From assembly GCF_001429625.1 (NCBI RefSeq), contig NZ_LMSU01000001.1, forward strand, positions 997,498 to 1,061,497: a stretch of 64,000 nucleotides of DNA, in the 5' to 3' direction. How positions within the stretch are numbered: the first letter of the stretch is position 1; each line of letters begins with the position of its first letter. The notes beneath the pieces are model-generated. The model searched no databases and was not told where the DNA came from. It was given only the letters and a program-made list of their open reading frames with translations. This DNA comes from Nocardioides sp. Soil805. GTDB taxonomy: Bacteria > Actinomycetota > Actinomycetes > Propionibacteriales > Nocardioidaceae. This document shows, in pieces, positions 1 through 8,465 of this stretch. A program made the position numbers and the translations under genes.

Positions 1-1
1 C

Positions 2-853
2 GGCCGCACCCACCTGATGGACGCGACCCCGGTCATGCTCGGCCAGGAGATGGGCGGGTACGCCGCCACCGTCCGGTACGCCGCCGAACGCCTCGAGGCG
101 GTCCTCCCCCGCGTCCGCGAGCTCCCCCTCGGCGGGACCGCCGTGGGCACCGGCATCAACACCCCGCCCGGCTTCGCCGCCGCCGTCATCGAGCGGCTCG
201 CGACCGACACCGGCCAGGCCTTCACCGAGGCCCGCAACCACTTCGAGGCCCAGGGGACCCGCGACTCGCTGGTCGAGCTGAGCGGAGCCCTGCGGACCTA
301 CGCCGTCGGCCTCACCAAGATCTGCAACGACCTGCGCTGGATGTCGTCGGGCCCCACCACCGGGCTCGCCGAGATCCACCTGCCCGACCTCCAGCCGGGG
401 TCGAGCATCATGCCCGGCAAGGTCAACCCGGTGCTCCCCGAGGCCACGCTCATGGTCTGCGCCCAGGTCGTCGGCAACGACGCGACGGTCGCCTGGGCCG
501 GCGCCGCCGGCAGCTTCGAGCTCAACGTGATGATGCCGGTGATGGCCCGCAACCTGCTCGAGTCGATCCGCCTGCTCTCCACCTCCTCGACCGTGCTGGC
601 GCAGCGCTGCGTCGACGGGATCACCGCCGACGTCGAGCGGATGCGCGCGTACGCCGAGTCCTCGCCGTCGGTCGTGACGCCGCTCAACAAGCACCTCGGC
701 TACGAGGAGGCGGCGAAGATCGCCAAGCAGGCGATGAAGGACGGCACCACCATCCGCGAGACCGTGCTGGCCCTGGGGTACGTCGACCGCGGCGACCTCA
801 CCGAGCAGCAGCTGGACGACGCCCTCGACGTGGAACGGATGACCCACCCATGA
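2..853 (+). CDS. fumC: Class II fumarate hydratase, C-terminal part (5' end outside window)
   Basis: Catalyses reversible hydration of fumarate to L-malate in the TCA cycle as a cytoplasmic homotetramer. The reading frame is open from base 2 and the visible 283 residues begin inside the catalytic domain at [10 protein letters not shown], so the N-terminal part lies upstream. The superfamily signature [11 protein letters not shown] lies at visible residues 133-143, and [10 protein letters not shown] and the late [14 protein letters not shown] segment are typical of FumC rather than aspartase or argininosuccinate lyase. Its stop overlaps the next start (ATGA), so the methyltransferase is probably co-transcribed. 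Aspartate ammonia-lyase is the main alternative but is less likely. Confidence 0.93.
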   Translation, partial: GRTHLMDATPVMLGQEMGGYAATVRYAAERLEAVLPRVRELPLGGTAVGTGINTPPGFAAAVIERLATDTGQAFTEARNHFEAQGTRDSLVELSGALRTYAVGLTKICNDLRWMSSGPTTGLAEIHLPDLQPGSSIMPGKVNPVLPEATLMVCAQVVGNDATVAWAGAAGSFELNVMMPVMARNLLESIRLLSTSSTVLAQRCVDGITADVERMRAYAESSPSVVTPLNKHLGYEEAAKIAKQAMKDGTTIRETVLALGYVDRGDLTEQQLDDALDVERMTHP

Positions 854-1554
854 GCAGCATGAGCGACCCGGACCACGTCCGCGAGCAGTACGGCACCGAG
901 GACCGGTTGCAGACCCGCCGGTCCGTGTGGCGGCCCACCGTCGACGGCCTGGACCCCGAGACCGAGGCGCTGCGCGCCATCGACCGCGCCCTGGTCGGCG
1001 ACGCCCACGTCCTGGAGGTGGGCTGCGGCACCGGCGTGATGGCCGAGCGCATCGCCGCCCTGCCCGGCGTGACGCTCGTGGCCACCGACTTCTCGCCCCG
1101 TTTCGTCGAGCTCACCGCGGCGCGCGGGGTCGACGCCCGGCAGGCCGACATCTGCTACCTGCCCTTCGACGACGCGTCCTTCGACGTCGTCTTCGCCGGG
1201 TGGATGCTCTACCACGTGCGCGACCTCGAGCGCGCCCTCAACGAGGTCCGCCGGGTGCTGCGCCCGGGCGGCACGTTCGTGGCGGTCACCAACGGCAACG
1301 ACCACCTCGCCGACCTGCGCCGCGCGGCGGGCGGTCGGCCCGAGATCACCCAGTTCAGCAGCGAGACCGGCGAGTCCGTGCTGCGCCGCCGCTTCGCCGA
1401 CGTACGACGCCACGACCTCGAGACGCGTGCCGTCTTCGGCGACCACGCGAGCGCGCAGGCCTACCTCGACTCGACCGGCGACGGGCTCGTGCTGCCCGAG
1501 TTCGAGGGCGAGCGCGAGTACGCCGGGGCGGTCACGGTCTTCGAGGCGCGCTGA
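850..1554 (+). CDS. Class I SAM-dependent methyltransferase
   Basis: A 234-aa Rossmann-fold methyltransferase. The SAM-binding motif I is VLEVGCGTG near residue 55, the motif II acidic residue follows in VATDFS, and a motif IV-like segment [13 protein letters not shown] precedes the usual [10 protein letters not shown] strand-turn. The fold resembles UbiE/Methyltransf_11 proteins that act on small molecules, but the substrate cannot be read from the sequence. The start codon overlaps the fumC stop by four bases, implying translational coupling. A second in-frame ATG lies four codons downstream. Confidence 0.85.
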   Translation: MSSMSDPDHVREQYGTEDRLQTRRSVWRPTVDGLDPETEALRAIDRALVGDAHVLEVGCGTGVMAERIAALPGVTLVATDFSPRFVELTAARGVDARQADICYLPFDDASFDVVFAGWMLYHVRDLERALNEVRRVLRPGGTFVAVTNGNDHLADLRRAAGGRPEITQFSSETGESVLRRRFADVRRHDLETRAVFGDHASAQAYLDSTGDGLVLPEFEGEREYAGAVTVFEAR

Positions 1555-1669
1555 CGCCCGGTCGTGCACAGCGAAGGCAGTTCGGACCCAGGCGTCGCGG
1601 TCCACGCGGGGCCGAGCCCGCACCTGTCGCGAACTGCCCAGGTTGTGCCCCCCGCTCGAGCCGTCTGGC

Positions 1670-2362
1670 TCAGTACCAGCCGTTGCCGGCCTTGAAGGAC
1701 CAGGCGCTGCACGGGGTGCCGTAGGTGTCCTGGATGTAGCCCAGGCCCCAGCGGATCTGCGTCTCGGCCGAGGTCATGTAGTCGGCCGGCAGGTCGTGCA
1801 GCTGGGTGAGCGCCTGCGGGATGCCGTACGCCGAGGAGCTGGGATTGTCGGCGTCGATGCGCCAGCCGGACTCGCTCATGTAGAGGGAGTCGAGGCAGGA
1901 GAACTGCGAGGCGTCGAAGCCGAACTGCGGCAGCAGCGCCTTGGCGATGTCGCGCGGGTCCGCGCTGGACAGGTCCTCGGTGCGGGTGACGGCGGGACCC
2001 TCGGCGACGGAGAGCGCGGCGCGCTTGGTCGCGTCGGTGGCGCCGCGGCGGTCCGAGCGGGACACGGGTACGACGGACTCGCGGCGCTCGAGCGCACTGT
2101 TGTCGGAGTCGGCGGAGGCGACGGCGACTCCACCCACGGCGGCCGAGGCGAGGTCACCCGCAGCAGTGCCGGTCGGCGTGCCCAGCATGCCGCCGGACAC
2201 GCTCACGCCGGTCACCGCGGCGGCGACGCCGGTGAGGACCAGGGAGGTGCGCACCAGCCGGGCAGGGACGGAGGGACCCGCCTTGTGCTTGCCGGGGGCG
2301 CGGTGTCGGGGGACGTGCTTCTCGGGCTTCGACGCGGACTTCAGGGGCACAGGGGAGCTCAC
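1670..2362 (-). CDS. Secreted transglycosylase-like (SLT/Rpf-like) cell-wall protein
   Basis: Probably an exported peptidoglycan-cleaving enzyme. With a GTG start at 2362 it is 230 aa: a basic N-terminus, one hydrophobic export segment (SLVLTGVAAAVTGVSV), an Ala/Ser/Thr-rich linker, and a C-terminal lysozyme-like domain containing SESGWRIDADNPSSSAYGIPQAL and a terminal AGNGWY. The Glu in SESGW is the expected catalytic acid. The frame stays open to 2599, with an ATG at 2464 (MVARDRF), so a longer form is possible. A 10-G run at 2364-2373 lies just before the chosen start. The hydrolase family is clear, but the start is uncertain. Confidence 0.8.
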   Translation of the reverse strand: MSSPVPLKSASKPEKHVPRHRAPGKHKAGPSVPARLVRTSLVLTGVAAAVTGVSVSGGMLGTPTGTAAGDLASAAVGGVAVASADSDNSALERRESVVPVSRSDRRGATDATKRAALSVAEGPAVTRTEDLSSADPRDIAKALLPQFGFDASQFSCLDSLYMSESGWRIDADNPSSSAYGIPQALTQLHDLPADYMTSAETQIRWGLGYIQDTYGTPCSAWSFKAGNGWY

Positions 2363-2363
2363 C

Positions 2364-2373
2364 GGGGGGGGGG
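2364..2373. repeat. G10 homopolymer at the 5' end of the transglycosylase gene
   Basis: Ten consecutive G on the + strand (C10 on the coding strand) sit one base upstream of the proposed GTG start at 2362. If translation begins at an upstream ATG the run is coding (Thr-Pro-Pro-Pro). Such tracts slip during replication and sequencing, so it could vary expression or reading frame, or simply be a spot where the assembly is wrong. Confidence 0.9.
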
Positions 2374-2524
2374 TAGAGGGCAGGACGATGTCGCGGCCTG
2401 TCGAGAGTGGGGGGAGACAGGCGGACAGGGGGATCGAGATCACGAAACGATCACGGGCAACCATGCAGGAGCGCGGGAGACCATGCAAACCAAACGGCCG
2501 AACTCGTGCCGTTTTCCACGAGAT

Positions 2525-2560
2525 CCGAGCCTCACGAGTCACCGAGGTCACACGAGTCAC
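2525..2560. repeat. Tandem 9-bp repeats with GTGAC cores upstream of the transglycosylase gene
   Basis: On the minus strand the sequence reads as four 9-bp units: GTGACTCGT, GTGACCTCG, GTGACTCGT and a degenerate GAGGCTCGG. The GTGAC cores recur every 9 bp, roughly 160-190 bp upstream of the proposed start at 2362. Direct repeats of GTGAC/GTAAC type are used by MtrA, which controls cell-wall hydrolase genes in actinobacteria, so this may be an operator. A second direct repeat, GTGATC-GTTTC-GTGATC, lies nearer the gene at about 2440-2456. No other gene is visible in 2363-2707. Confidence 0.5.
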
Positions 2561-2654
2561 GCCAGCCCCACCACGGGCGCCCATCGTGACCGATCGCACG
2601 CCCCCAGCCGGCAGTGCCGGGGCCCGGGGAGCGGCACGACAGGACCCGGGACGC

Positions 2655-2693
2655 AGTCCGGCTCGCGCCCGGGACGTGGGCGCGAGCCGGACT
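2655..2693 (-). terminator. Rho-independent-type hairpin downstream of phoH
   Basis: Perfect 16-bp inverted repeat (arms 2655-2670 and 2678-2693) with a 7-nt loop, 15 bp past the phoH stop codon. It has no clear T-tract, which is usual for GC-rich actinobacteria. Confidence 0.75.
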
Positions 2694-2707
2694 CCGGTGG
2701 CGGTGCG

Positions 2708-4027
2708 TCAGAGCGTGACGTTCTCCAGCATCTCGGTGACGAGCGCGGCGATCGGCGAGCGCTCGGACCGGGTCAGGGTGACGTGGGCGAAGAGCGGGTG
2801 GCCCTTGAGCTTGTCGATGACCGCCACGATGCCGTCGTGGCGCCCCACCCGCAGGTTGTCGCGCTGGGCGACGTCATGGGTCAGCACCACCTTGGAGTTG
2901 GCACCGATCCGCGACAGCACCGTGAGCAGCACGTTGCGCTCCAGCGACTGGGCCTCGTCGACGATGACGAACGCGTCGTGCAGCGACCGCCCACGGATGT
3001 GGGTGAGCGGAAGCACCTCGAGCATGCCCCGGTCCATCACCTCGTCGATGACGTCGGGAGTGGTGAGGGCGCCGAGGGTGTCGAAGACCGCCTGGCCCCA
3101 CGGCGACATCTTCTCCGACTCCGAGCCCGGCAGGTAGCCGAGCTCCTGTCCTCCGACGGCGAAGAGCGGGCGGAAGACGACGACCTTCTTGTGCAGGCCC
3201 CGCTCGAGGGTGGCCTCCAGGCCGGCACACAGGGCGAGCGCGGACTTGCCGGTGCCGGCCCGGCCGCCGAGCGAGACGATGCCGACCTCGGGGTCGAGGA
3301 GCATCTCCAGGGCGATCCGCTGCTCGGCGGAGCGACCGTGGATGCCGAACGCCTCGCGGTCCCCGCGCACCAGGTGCACCTGCTTGTCCGGACCCACCCG
3401 GCCCAGCGCCGTACCCCGGTCGGAGAGCAGGACGAGGCCGTTGTGGCAGGGCAGGTCACGCGCCTGGGCGAGGTCGACGACCCCGTCGTCGTACAGCTCG
3501 TCGAGCTCCCCGGAGGTCACCTCGAGCTCGGCCATGCCGGTGTAGCCGGTGTCGGAGTCGCTGATCGCCTCGGCGCGGTACTCCTCGGCGTCGAGACCGA
3601 CGGCGGAGGCCTTGATGCGCAGCGGCAGGTCCTTGGAGACGAGCGTGACCAGGTGCCCCTCGTCGGCGAGGTTGCGCGCCACCGCGAGGATCCGGGTGTC
3701 GTTGTCGCCGAGGCGGAAGCCCGAGGGCAGCAGCGCCGGGTCGGTGTGGTTGAGCTCGACGCGCACGGTGCCGCCCTCGTCCCCGACCGGGACCGGCTCG
3801 TCGAGGCGCCCGTGCTCGATGCGCAGCTCGTCGAGGCTGCGCAGCGCGGTGCGCGCGAAGAACCCGAGCTCCGGGTGGTGGCGCTTGCCCTCGAGCTCGG
3901 TGATGACGACCACCGGGAGGACTACCTCGTGCTCCGCGAAGCGGCGCAGGGCGCCGGGATCGGCCAGCAGGACGCTGGTGTCGAGGACATACGTGCGGTT
4001 CTGGCTGACCTGCTTGTTCGAGCTCAC
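2708..4027 (-). CDS. PIN domain-PhoH ATPase fusion (PhoH2 family)
   Basis: From the GTG at 4027 this is 439 aa. The N-terminal PIN nuclease domain starts YVLDTSVLL, with acidic residues at about D16, E44 and D110 (GDNDTRIL) forming the metal site. It is followed by a PhoH-type ATPase with Walker A GRAGTGKS (residues 255-262) and Walker B/DEAQ at about 355-360. PhoH2 proteins are ATP-dependent RNA helicase/ribonucleases, in some bacteria paired with a small PhoAT antitoxin, and no such partner is evident here. The frame extends to a TTG at 4081, but the extra 18 residues look non-conserved. Confidence 0.9.
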   Translation of the reverse strand: MSSNKQVSQNRTYVLDTSVLLADPGALRRFAEHEVVLPVVVITELEGKRHHPELGFFARTALRSLDELRIEHGRLDEPVPVGDEGGTVRVELNHTDPALLPSGFRLGDNDTRILAVARNLADEGHLVTLVSKDLPLRIKASAVGLDAEEYRAEAISDSDTGYTGMAELEVTSGELDELYDDGVVDLAQARDLPCHNGLVLLSDRGTALGRVGPDKQVHLVRGDREAFGIHGRSAEQRIALEMLLDPEVGIVSLGGRAGTGKSALALCAGLEATLERGLHKKVVVFRPLFAVGGQELGYLPGSESEKMSPWGQAVFDTLGALTTPDVIDEVMDRGMLEVLPLTHIRGRSLHDAFVIVDEAQSLERNVLLTVLSRIGANSKVVLTHDVAQRDNLRVGRHDGIVAVIDKLKGHPLFAHVTLTRSERSPIAALVTEMLENVTL

Positions 4028-4279
4028 GGAGTGCCTACCCCTATCGGACCGGCGCGACGCACCACACCCGGTCCTGTTCAACTCATGGACCGGACGGCTC
4101 CTCGAAGTGGTGCGTGACTCCCACAGCTGCCTCCCGATTCAGCGGGCTTCCCCACCCGCCGATGAGGCCGAAAGTACGCCCGGCCCGAAGCCGTTCGGCA
4201 GCGACACGCCAGAACGCGGGGTGAACGCTGTGTTACCGCACCCGGGGTGCCCGCGCCCGCCCTGTCGTCGGGAGTGACG

Positions 4280-5059
4280 TCAGGAGCCGAAGCGGCGCTC
4301 GCGCTCGGCGTACGCGCGGATGGCCCGGAGGAAGTCCACGCGCCGGAAGTCGGGCCACAGCGCCTCGCAGAAGTAGAACTCCGAGTGCGCGGACTGCCAC
4401 AGCAGGAACCCGCCGAGCCGCTGCTCGCCCGACGTGCGGATGACGAGGTCCGGGTCGGGTTGGCCCTTGGTGTAGAGGTGGTCGGCGATGTGGTCCACGT
4501 CGATGACGTCGGCCAGCTCCTCCAGCGAGGTCCCGCGCGCGGCGTGCTCCTGGAGCAGCGACCGTACGGCGTCCGCGATCTCGCGGCGCCCGCCGTACCC
4601 GACGGCGATGTTGACCAGGATCCCGTCGACGTCGCGGGTCTGGTCGTCGGCGTCCTTGAGCTTCTGCGCGGTGCTGGCCGGGAGCAGGTCGAGGGCTCCG
4701 ACGGGGTGGATGCGCCAGCGACCCGTGGCGGCCAGCGACTCGACCGCGCCCTCGATGATCTGCAGCAGTCCGGCCATCTGCTCCGGCGGGCGGTTCGTGA
4801 GGTTGTCGCTGGAGAGCAGCCACAGCGTCACGACCTTGACGCCGACCTCCTCGCACCAGCCGAGGAGCGGGAAGATGTTGTCGGCCCCGGCCTGGTAGCC
4901 GCCGGCCGTGTCGAGGCCCACCGCCTTGGCCCAGCGGCGGTTGCCGTCGAGCATGACGCCGATGTGCTCGGGGACACGATCGGCGGGGAGGAACTTCGCG
5001 ACCCGGTGCTCGTAGGCCGGGTAGAGCACCCGACGCACCGCGTCCTTCCACTTCGCCAC
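4280..5059 (-). CDS. uppS: Short cis-prenyltransferase (isoprenyl transferase, Rv1086-like)
   Basis: Condenses isopentenyl diphosphate in cis onto an allylic diphosphate, giving Z-prenyl chains used for lipid carriers of cell-wall synthesis. The 259-aa protein shows the family motifs in order: MLDGNRRWAK near residue 35, LWLLSSDNL, GYGGRREI, and the diphosphate/Mg site RTSGEQRLGGFLLWQ followed by SEFYF. Actinobacteria usually have two such enzymes, one making Z,E-farnesyl diphosphate and one making decaprenyl diphosphate, and motifs alone do not tell which this is. GTG start, with a -10 TAGGAT 7 nt upstream and no ribosome binding site, so probably leaderless. Confidence 0.93.
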   Translation of the reverse strand: MAKWKDAVRRVLYPAYEHRVAKFLPADRVPEHIGVMLDGNRRWAKAVGLDTAGGYQAGADNIFPLLGWCEEVGVKVVTLWLLSSDNLTNRPPEQMAGLLQIIEGAVESLAATGRWRIHPVGALDLLPASTAQKLKDADDQTRDVDGILVNIAVGYGGRREIADAVRSLLQEHAARGTSLEELADVIDVDHIADHLYTKGQPDPDLVIRTSGEQRLGGFLLWQSAHSEFYFCEALWPDFRRVDFLRAIRAYAERERRFGS

Positions 5060-5066
5060 GTCGACG

Positions 5067-5087
5067 ATCCTAACCGGGCCCTAGGGT
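5067..5087. promoter_or_regulatory. Back-to-back leaderless promoters of uppS and the 5094 gene
   Basis: The minus-strand -10 TAGGAT (5072-5067) lies 7 nt from the uppS GTG, and the plus-strand -10 TAGGGT (5082-5087) lies 6 nt from the GTG at 5094. The hexamers are 9 bp apart and face away from each other, so polymerase bound at one probably excludes the other. There is no Shine-Dalgarno sequence on either side. Confidence 0.6.
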
Positions 5088-5093
5088 GTCGCC

Positions 5094-5660
5094 GTGCCCG
5101 ATCGATCCCTGCGTCCGCCGGCAGTCGAGGACCCCATGCCCGCGACGGACGACACCACCGCCGGACTGCGCGACACCCCACCTCGGCGGCGGGGCCGCTG
5201 GTTCCGCCGGGCGGGGGTCGGGCTGCTGGTGCTCGTCGTCGTGCTGTCCGCCTTCGACCTGCTCGGTCCGCGCCGTGGCGACGTCACCGCGCGGAGCGGC
5301 GGCTACACGCTCACGGTGGAGTACCCCCAGGTGACCCGGGCCGGCCAGCCCGCTCCCCTGCACGTCACGATCGACGCGACCGCCGGCTTCGGCGACACCG
5401 TGCAGGTCCGGTTCTGCGACGAGTTCTTCAACGACCTCGACTTCCAGAACTGGTACCCCAACCCTGCGGCCGAGACGACCGTCCCGCCGTGGATCATCTA
5501 CGAGCTCGACCCGCCGCCGTCCGGGACGACGCTGGAGATGAGCCTGGACGCCCGCGTGTCGCCCGGACAGTTCGGCGAGACCGACGACTGCCAGGTCAGC
5601 GTCCTCGTCGAGGACGAGCCGGTCGTCTCGGCGTCCTTCACGAGCTGGAGGATGCCCTGA
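5094..5660 (+). CDS. Conserved hypothetical single-pass membrane protein
   Basis: 188 aa of unknown function. A Pro/Arg-rich cytoplasmic N-terminus is followed by one hydrophobic segment (GVGLLVLVVVLSAF, residues ~43-57) and an extracytoplasmic beta-rich domain. That domain contains the aromatic-acid stretch FCDEFFNDLDFQNWYPNP and a second Cys in TDDCQV, which could pair with the Cys in FCDEF. Its stop and the next start share bases (TGATG), so it is translationally coupled to the DUF421 gene and may work with it at the membrane. The leaderless -10 at 5082 supports this start; ATG at 5136 is an alternative. Confidence 0.75.
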   Translation: MPDRSLRPPAVEDPMPATDDTTAGLRDTPPRRRGRWFRRAGVGLLVLVVVLSAFDLLGPRRGDVTARSGGYTLTVEYPQVTRAGQPAPLHVTIDATAGFGDTVQVRFCDEFFNDLDFQNWYPNPAAETTVPPWIIYELDPPPSGTTLEMSLDARVSPGQFGETDDCQVSVLVEDEPVVSASFTSWRMP

Positions 5661-6145
5661 TGGACATCCTCATCCGGTCGCTGGCGATCTTCTTGTTCCT
5701 GTGGCTCGTCGTCCGCGTCGGCGGCAAGCGCGAGGTCGCCCAGCTCTCCGCGTTCGACATGATCCTGCTGGTCACCGTCGGCGACCTGGTCAGCCAGGGG
5801 ATCCTGCAGGAGGACTACTCGGTGACCGCCGCGGTGATCGCGGTGGCGACCTTCTCGGTCGCCGGTCTGGCGCTGAACTCCCTGGCCTTCCACCACCCCC
5901 GGTTCCGGCCGTGGCTGGCAGGTCGCGCCCGCATCGTCGTACGCGACGGGGAGCCGCTGCTCGACACCCTCGCCGGGGAGCGGATGACCATCCAGGACGT
6001 CCAGGAGGCGGCGCGTCAGCAGGGCATCCGCCGCCTGAGCGACATCGAGCTGTGCGTGCTCGAGACGGACGGCTCGTTCTCCTTCTTCACCCACGGCGAC
6101 GAGGACGAGCGGGACGGCTCGCCGGACGACCACGAGATCGCCTGA
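5660..6145 (+). CDS. DUF421 (YetF-like) membrane protein
   Basis: 161 aa. Residues 1-70 hold about three hydrophobic segments, including the hallmark RVGGKREVAQLSAFDMILLVTVGDLVSQ. A small cytoplasmic alpha/beta domain follows (ARIVVRDGEPLLDTL, then ERMTIQDVQEAARQQGI and a LETDGSFSFF strand), as in the YetF/DUF421 family. Family members have roles in spore coat or stress biology in Bacillus, but the actinobacterial role is unknown. It shares the TGATG junction with the preceding membrane protein. The C-terminus is acidic. Confidence 0.88.
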   Translation: MDILIRSLAIFLFLWLVVRVGGKREVAQLSAFDMILLVTVGDLVSQGILQEDYSVTAAVIAVATFSVAGLALNSLAFHHPRFRPWLAGRARIVVRDGEPLLDTLAGERMTIQDVQEAARQQGIRRLSDIELCVLETDGSFSFFTHGDEDERDGSPDDHEIA

Positions 6146-6216
6146 GGGACGCGTCCGCGGGGCCGCCCGAGCCTCTCGACAGTGACGTCTGAGGTGCCTG
6201 CGGGTAGTTTCGGGGC

Positions 6217-6960
6217 ATGAACGACGTCATCCGCCACCGACTCGACGGGCTCCACGAGCGCGTTGACGGCGCCACGGAGGCGATCCACGAGGCGATCGCC
6301 GACGTCAAGCCGCACCTGCGGGGCTGGCTGCACCTGGCCACCGCCCCCCTCACCCTCGCGGCGGGCATCGTCCTGATCGTGCTCTCCCCCGACGCCACCA
6401 CCCGCGTCGGCTCGGCCGTCTTCGCGGCCTCGGCCCTGATCCTCTTCACGGTCTCCGCGGTCTACCACCGCGGCACCTGGTCACCGAGCACCCACTCGCG
6501 GCTCAAGCGCTTCGACCACTCCAACATCTTCGTGCTCATCGCGGGCTCCTGCACGCCGTTCGCCCTCCTGCTCCTCGAGGGCCGCGACCGGTGGACCATG
6601 CTGGCGATCTGCTGGGGCGGCGCGATCGCCGGCGTGCTGATGAAGGTCTTCTGGAAGGGCGCGCCGCGCTGGCTCTCCGCCCCGATCTACATCGCGCTCG
6701 GCTGGGCGCCGGTCTTCTTCTTCGGCGACTTCATCAGCGGCGCCATGGACCGGTACGGCGCCGGCACCGGCACCGCTGTGATGGCGCTGATCGCAGCAGG
6801 CGGGGCGCTCTACACGATCGGCGGCGTCGTCTACGGCACCCAGCGGCCCAACCCGTGGCCGCGCTGGTTCGGCTTCCACGAGGTGTTCCACACCTTCACG
6901 ATCCTGGCCTTCGTGACGCACTACGTCGGCGTCTCGGTCGCGACGTACGCCCTGCGCTGA
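6217..6960 (+). CDS. trhA: Hemolysin III / PAQR-family membrane protein TrhA
   Basis: 247 aa with about seven transmembrane segments after a short amphipathic N-terminus. Family signatures are AVYHRGTW early, FDHSNIFVLIAGSCTPF in the middle and FGFHEVFHTFTILAFVTHY near the end. These supply the conserved Ser/Asp/His set of the CREST (alkaline ceramidase, PAQR) superfamily. TrhA-type proteins tune membrane fluidity and energetics in bacteria, and the haemolysin name is historical. A -10 TAGTTT sits 6 nt before the ATG without a ribosome binding site. Confidence 0.92.
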   Translation: MNDVIRHRLDGLHERVDGATEAIHEAIADVKPHLRGWLHLATAPLTLAAGIVLIVLSPDATTRVGSAVFAASALILFTVSAVYHRGTWSPSTHSRLKRFDHSNIFVLIAGSCTPFALLLLEGRDRWTMLAICWGGAIAGVLMKVFWKGAPRWLSAPIYIALGWAPVFFFGDFISGAMDRYGAGTGTAVMALIAAGGALYTIGGVVYGTQRPNPWPRWFGFHEVFHTFTILAFVTHYVGVSVATYALR

Positions 6961-6992
6961 CGACTCCGCCAACGGGCCGCGCCCGTGAGTCG
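6961..6992 (+). terminator. Hairpin directly after trhA
   Basis: Starts on the base after the trhA stop codon. Outer arms CGACTC and GAGTCG enclose inner arms ACGGGC and GCCCGT with a 3-nt loop and a 5-nt one-sided bulge. Confidence 0.55.
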
Positions 6993-7069
6993 GCTCACGT
7001 CGGGGAACACCCCGCGCTCCGGGAGCGTCGTACGACGGAACGCCCGTCCCCGACCCTGGTGCCCCTGAG

Positions 7070-7447
7070 ATGACCGAACCCGGACCGCAGCCCTCCCTCG
7101 ACCTGTCCCTGCCCCAGGTGGTGGGCGGCGCCGTGGCGGCCGCCGCCGCGACGGTGCTGAGCTCCCGCCTCGGGATCGTGGGGACCGTGCTCGGCGCGGT
7201 CTTCGCGAGCATCGTCTCCGCGGTCGTGACCGCGTCCGTCACGGGGTGGTGGCACCGCGCCCAGCAGGCGTCCCGCACGGCCCGGGACCGGGTGCCGCAC
7301 CGGGTCCGTGGCGTGGTCGTCGGCGCGGGCGCGCTGGGCCTGCTGGTCGTCGCCTTCCACACCGGCGTCGACCTCGTCACCCAGGACCTGCCACGGGACA
7401 CCTTCGCCGCCCGCTGGCTGGCGGAGGTGGGCCTCACCCAGCGGTGA
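7070..7447 (+). CDS. Small membrane protein of unknown function
   Basis: 125 aa. Two hydrophobic stretches (VVGGAVAAAAATVLSSRLGIVGTVLGAVFASIVSAVV around residues 15-55, split by a short break, and VVVGAGALGLLVVAFHTGVDLV around 85-105) flank a basic cytoplasmic loop. No enzymatic motif is visible. It is convergent with the DUF1353 gene, and nothing in its surroundings suggests a role. Confidence 0.65.
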   Translation: MTEPGPQPSLDLSLPQVVGGAVAAAAATVLSSRLGIVGTVLGAVFASIVSAVVTASVTGWWHRAQQASRTARDRVPHRVRGVVVGAGALGLLVVAFHTGVDLVTQDLPRDTFAARWLAEVGLTQR

Positions 7448-7496
7448 GCCCTGCCCGCGCGGCAGCGTGGCGGCGTGGCCGACACGCTCGCGCCGT

Positions 7497-8435
7497 TCAA
7501 CCCAGCGTGAACCACCCGAAGACCACCACCGCGCCGCCGGCGACGCCCACGGCGACCGCCCGGGCCACGCGGGGGGCGTGGGCGGCGAGGCGCTCCGAGA
7601 GCTGGTAGCCCAGCGAGATCGCGGCCAGCCCGACGGTGACGTGCAGCAGCACGGCGAGCATCACCCCCGCGATCGCCCCGGCCATCCGGAAGCGACCCCA
7701 CAGCAGGCTCAGCACAAGCGGGACCACCACCGCCCCGGAGAGGCCGCCGAGCACCTCCTGCCACCATGGCCGCTCCCCCATCCACGGCACGGCCCACGCC
7801 AGCGGCCAGTCCCGGTCGAACAGGTCTCCGGTCGCGCAGTAGCCGAGGTAGACGATCACCGCGATCGACGCACCGGCGCCGACGCGTTGCGCCCACCGCC
7901 GCAGCGGCGACCACCCGGACGCCGCGGTGAGGCCGCCGCCCACGAAGATCGTCGCCGCGGTCACCGCCGACCAGACGATCCAGCGCCGGACGACCCCGGT
8001 GCCGGTGTCGGCCATCGCGTCGCGGAAGACCCGGTCGGCCTCCACCCGGTCGATCACGTGCCCCTCGGTCGAGTCGTACGACGGGTCGCCGCCGCCCGCG
8101 ACCAGGGCGTCGTGGACCAGGGCGGCCGGCAGGTGGGCGCCGGTCTTGGGCACCAGCCAGGTGAAGAGGGCGGGCGTCGAGGTCAGGTCGGTGCGGAAGT
8201 CGGTCGTCGCCGGGACGAGGATCTCGCCGAGGTGGCGGTCGTCGTACGCGATCCGCCGCTCGAGGCTGAACACCTCCAGGCCTGCCTCGTCGTGGCGCTC
8301 GAGCACGATGCGCGGGTCGTGGGCGGGGTCCGGTGGCAGGCCCACCCGGTCCCCGACCGGCAGCACGCCGCCGTCGTAGAAGCGGCGGGGCTGGGCCCGC
8401 ACCTGCTCGCGCGGGTCCTGCTGTCTCCGAGACAT
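7497..8435 (-). CDS. DUF1353 protein with C-terminal membrane domain
   Basis: 312 aa. Residues ~15-140 match the DUF1353 pattern: a strand-rich start, TDFRTDLTSTPALFTWLVPKTG, then LPAALVHDALVAGG and a DRVFRDAM helix. Stand-alone DUF1353 proteins occur in phages and bacteria and have been suggested to be small peptidase-like domains. The His-Asp in LVHDAL would be part of such a site. The C-terminal half has four to five hydrophobic segments, so this version is membrane anchored. Possible leaderless promoter: CACAGT 6 nt before the ATG. Confidence 0.75.
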   Translation of the reverse strand: MSRRQQDPREQVRAQPRRFYDGGVLPVGDRVGLPPDPAHDPRIVLERHDEAGLEVFSLERRIAYDDRHLGEILVPATTDFRTDLTSTPALFTWLVPKTGAHLPAALVHDALVAGGGDPSYDSTEGHVIDRVEADRVFRDAMADTGTGVVRRWIVWSAVTAATIFVGGGLTAASGWSPLRRWAQRVGAGASIAVIVYLGYCATGDLFDRDWPLAWAVPWMGERPWWQEVLGGLSGAVVVPLVLSLLWGRFRMAGAIAGVMLAVLLHVTVGLAAISLGYQLSERLAAHAPRVARAVAVGVAGGAVVVFGWFTLG

Positions 8436-8465
8436 GTCCCCACTGTGGCACTCGCCACGGACACC

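Noticed and set aside
2363..2600. ydaO-type c-di-AMP riboswitch upstream of the transglycosylase
   Set aside because: Such riboswitches precede some actinobacterial wall hydrolase genes, but the conserved core could not be found by eye on this strand.
1427..4117. 896-codon open frame on the + strand
   Set aside because: It runs antisense to the transglycosylase and phoH genes, both with clear protein motifs; the translation is low-complexity Arg/Gly/Val. It is a GC-driven shadow.
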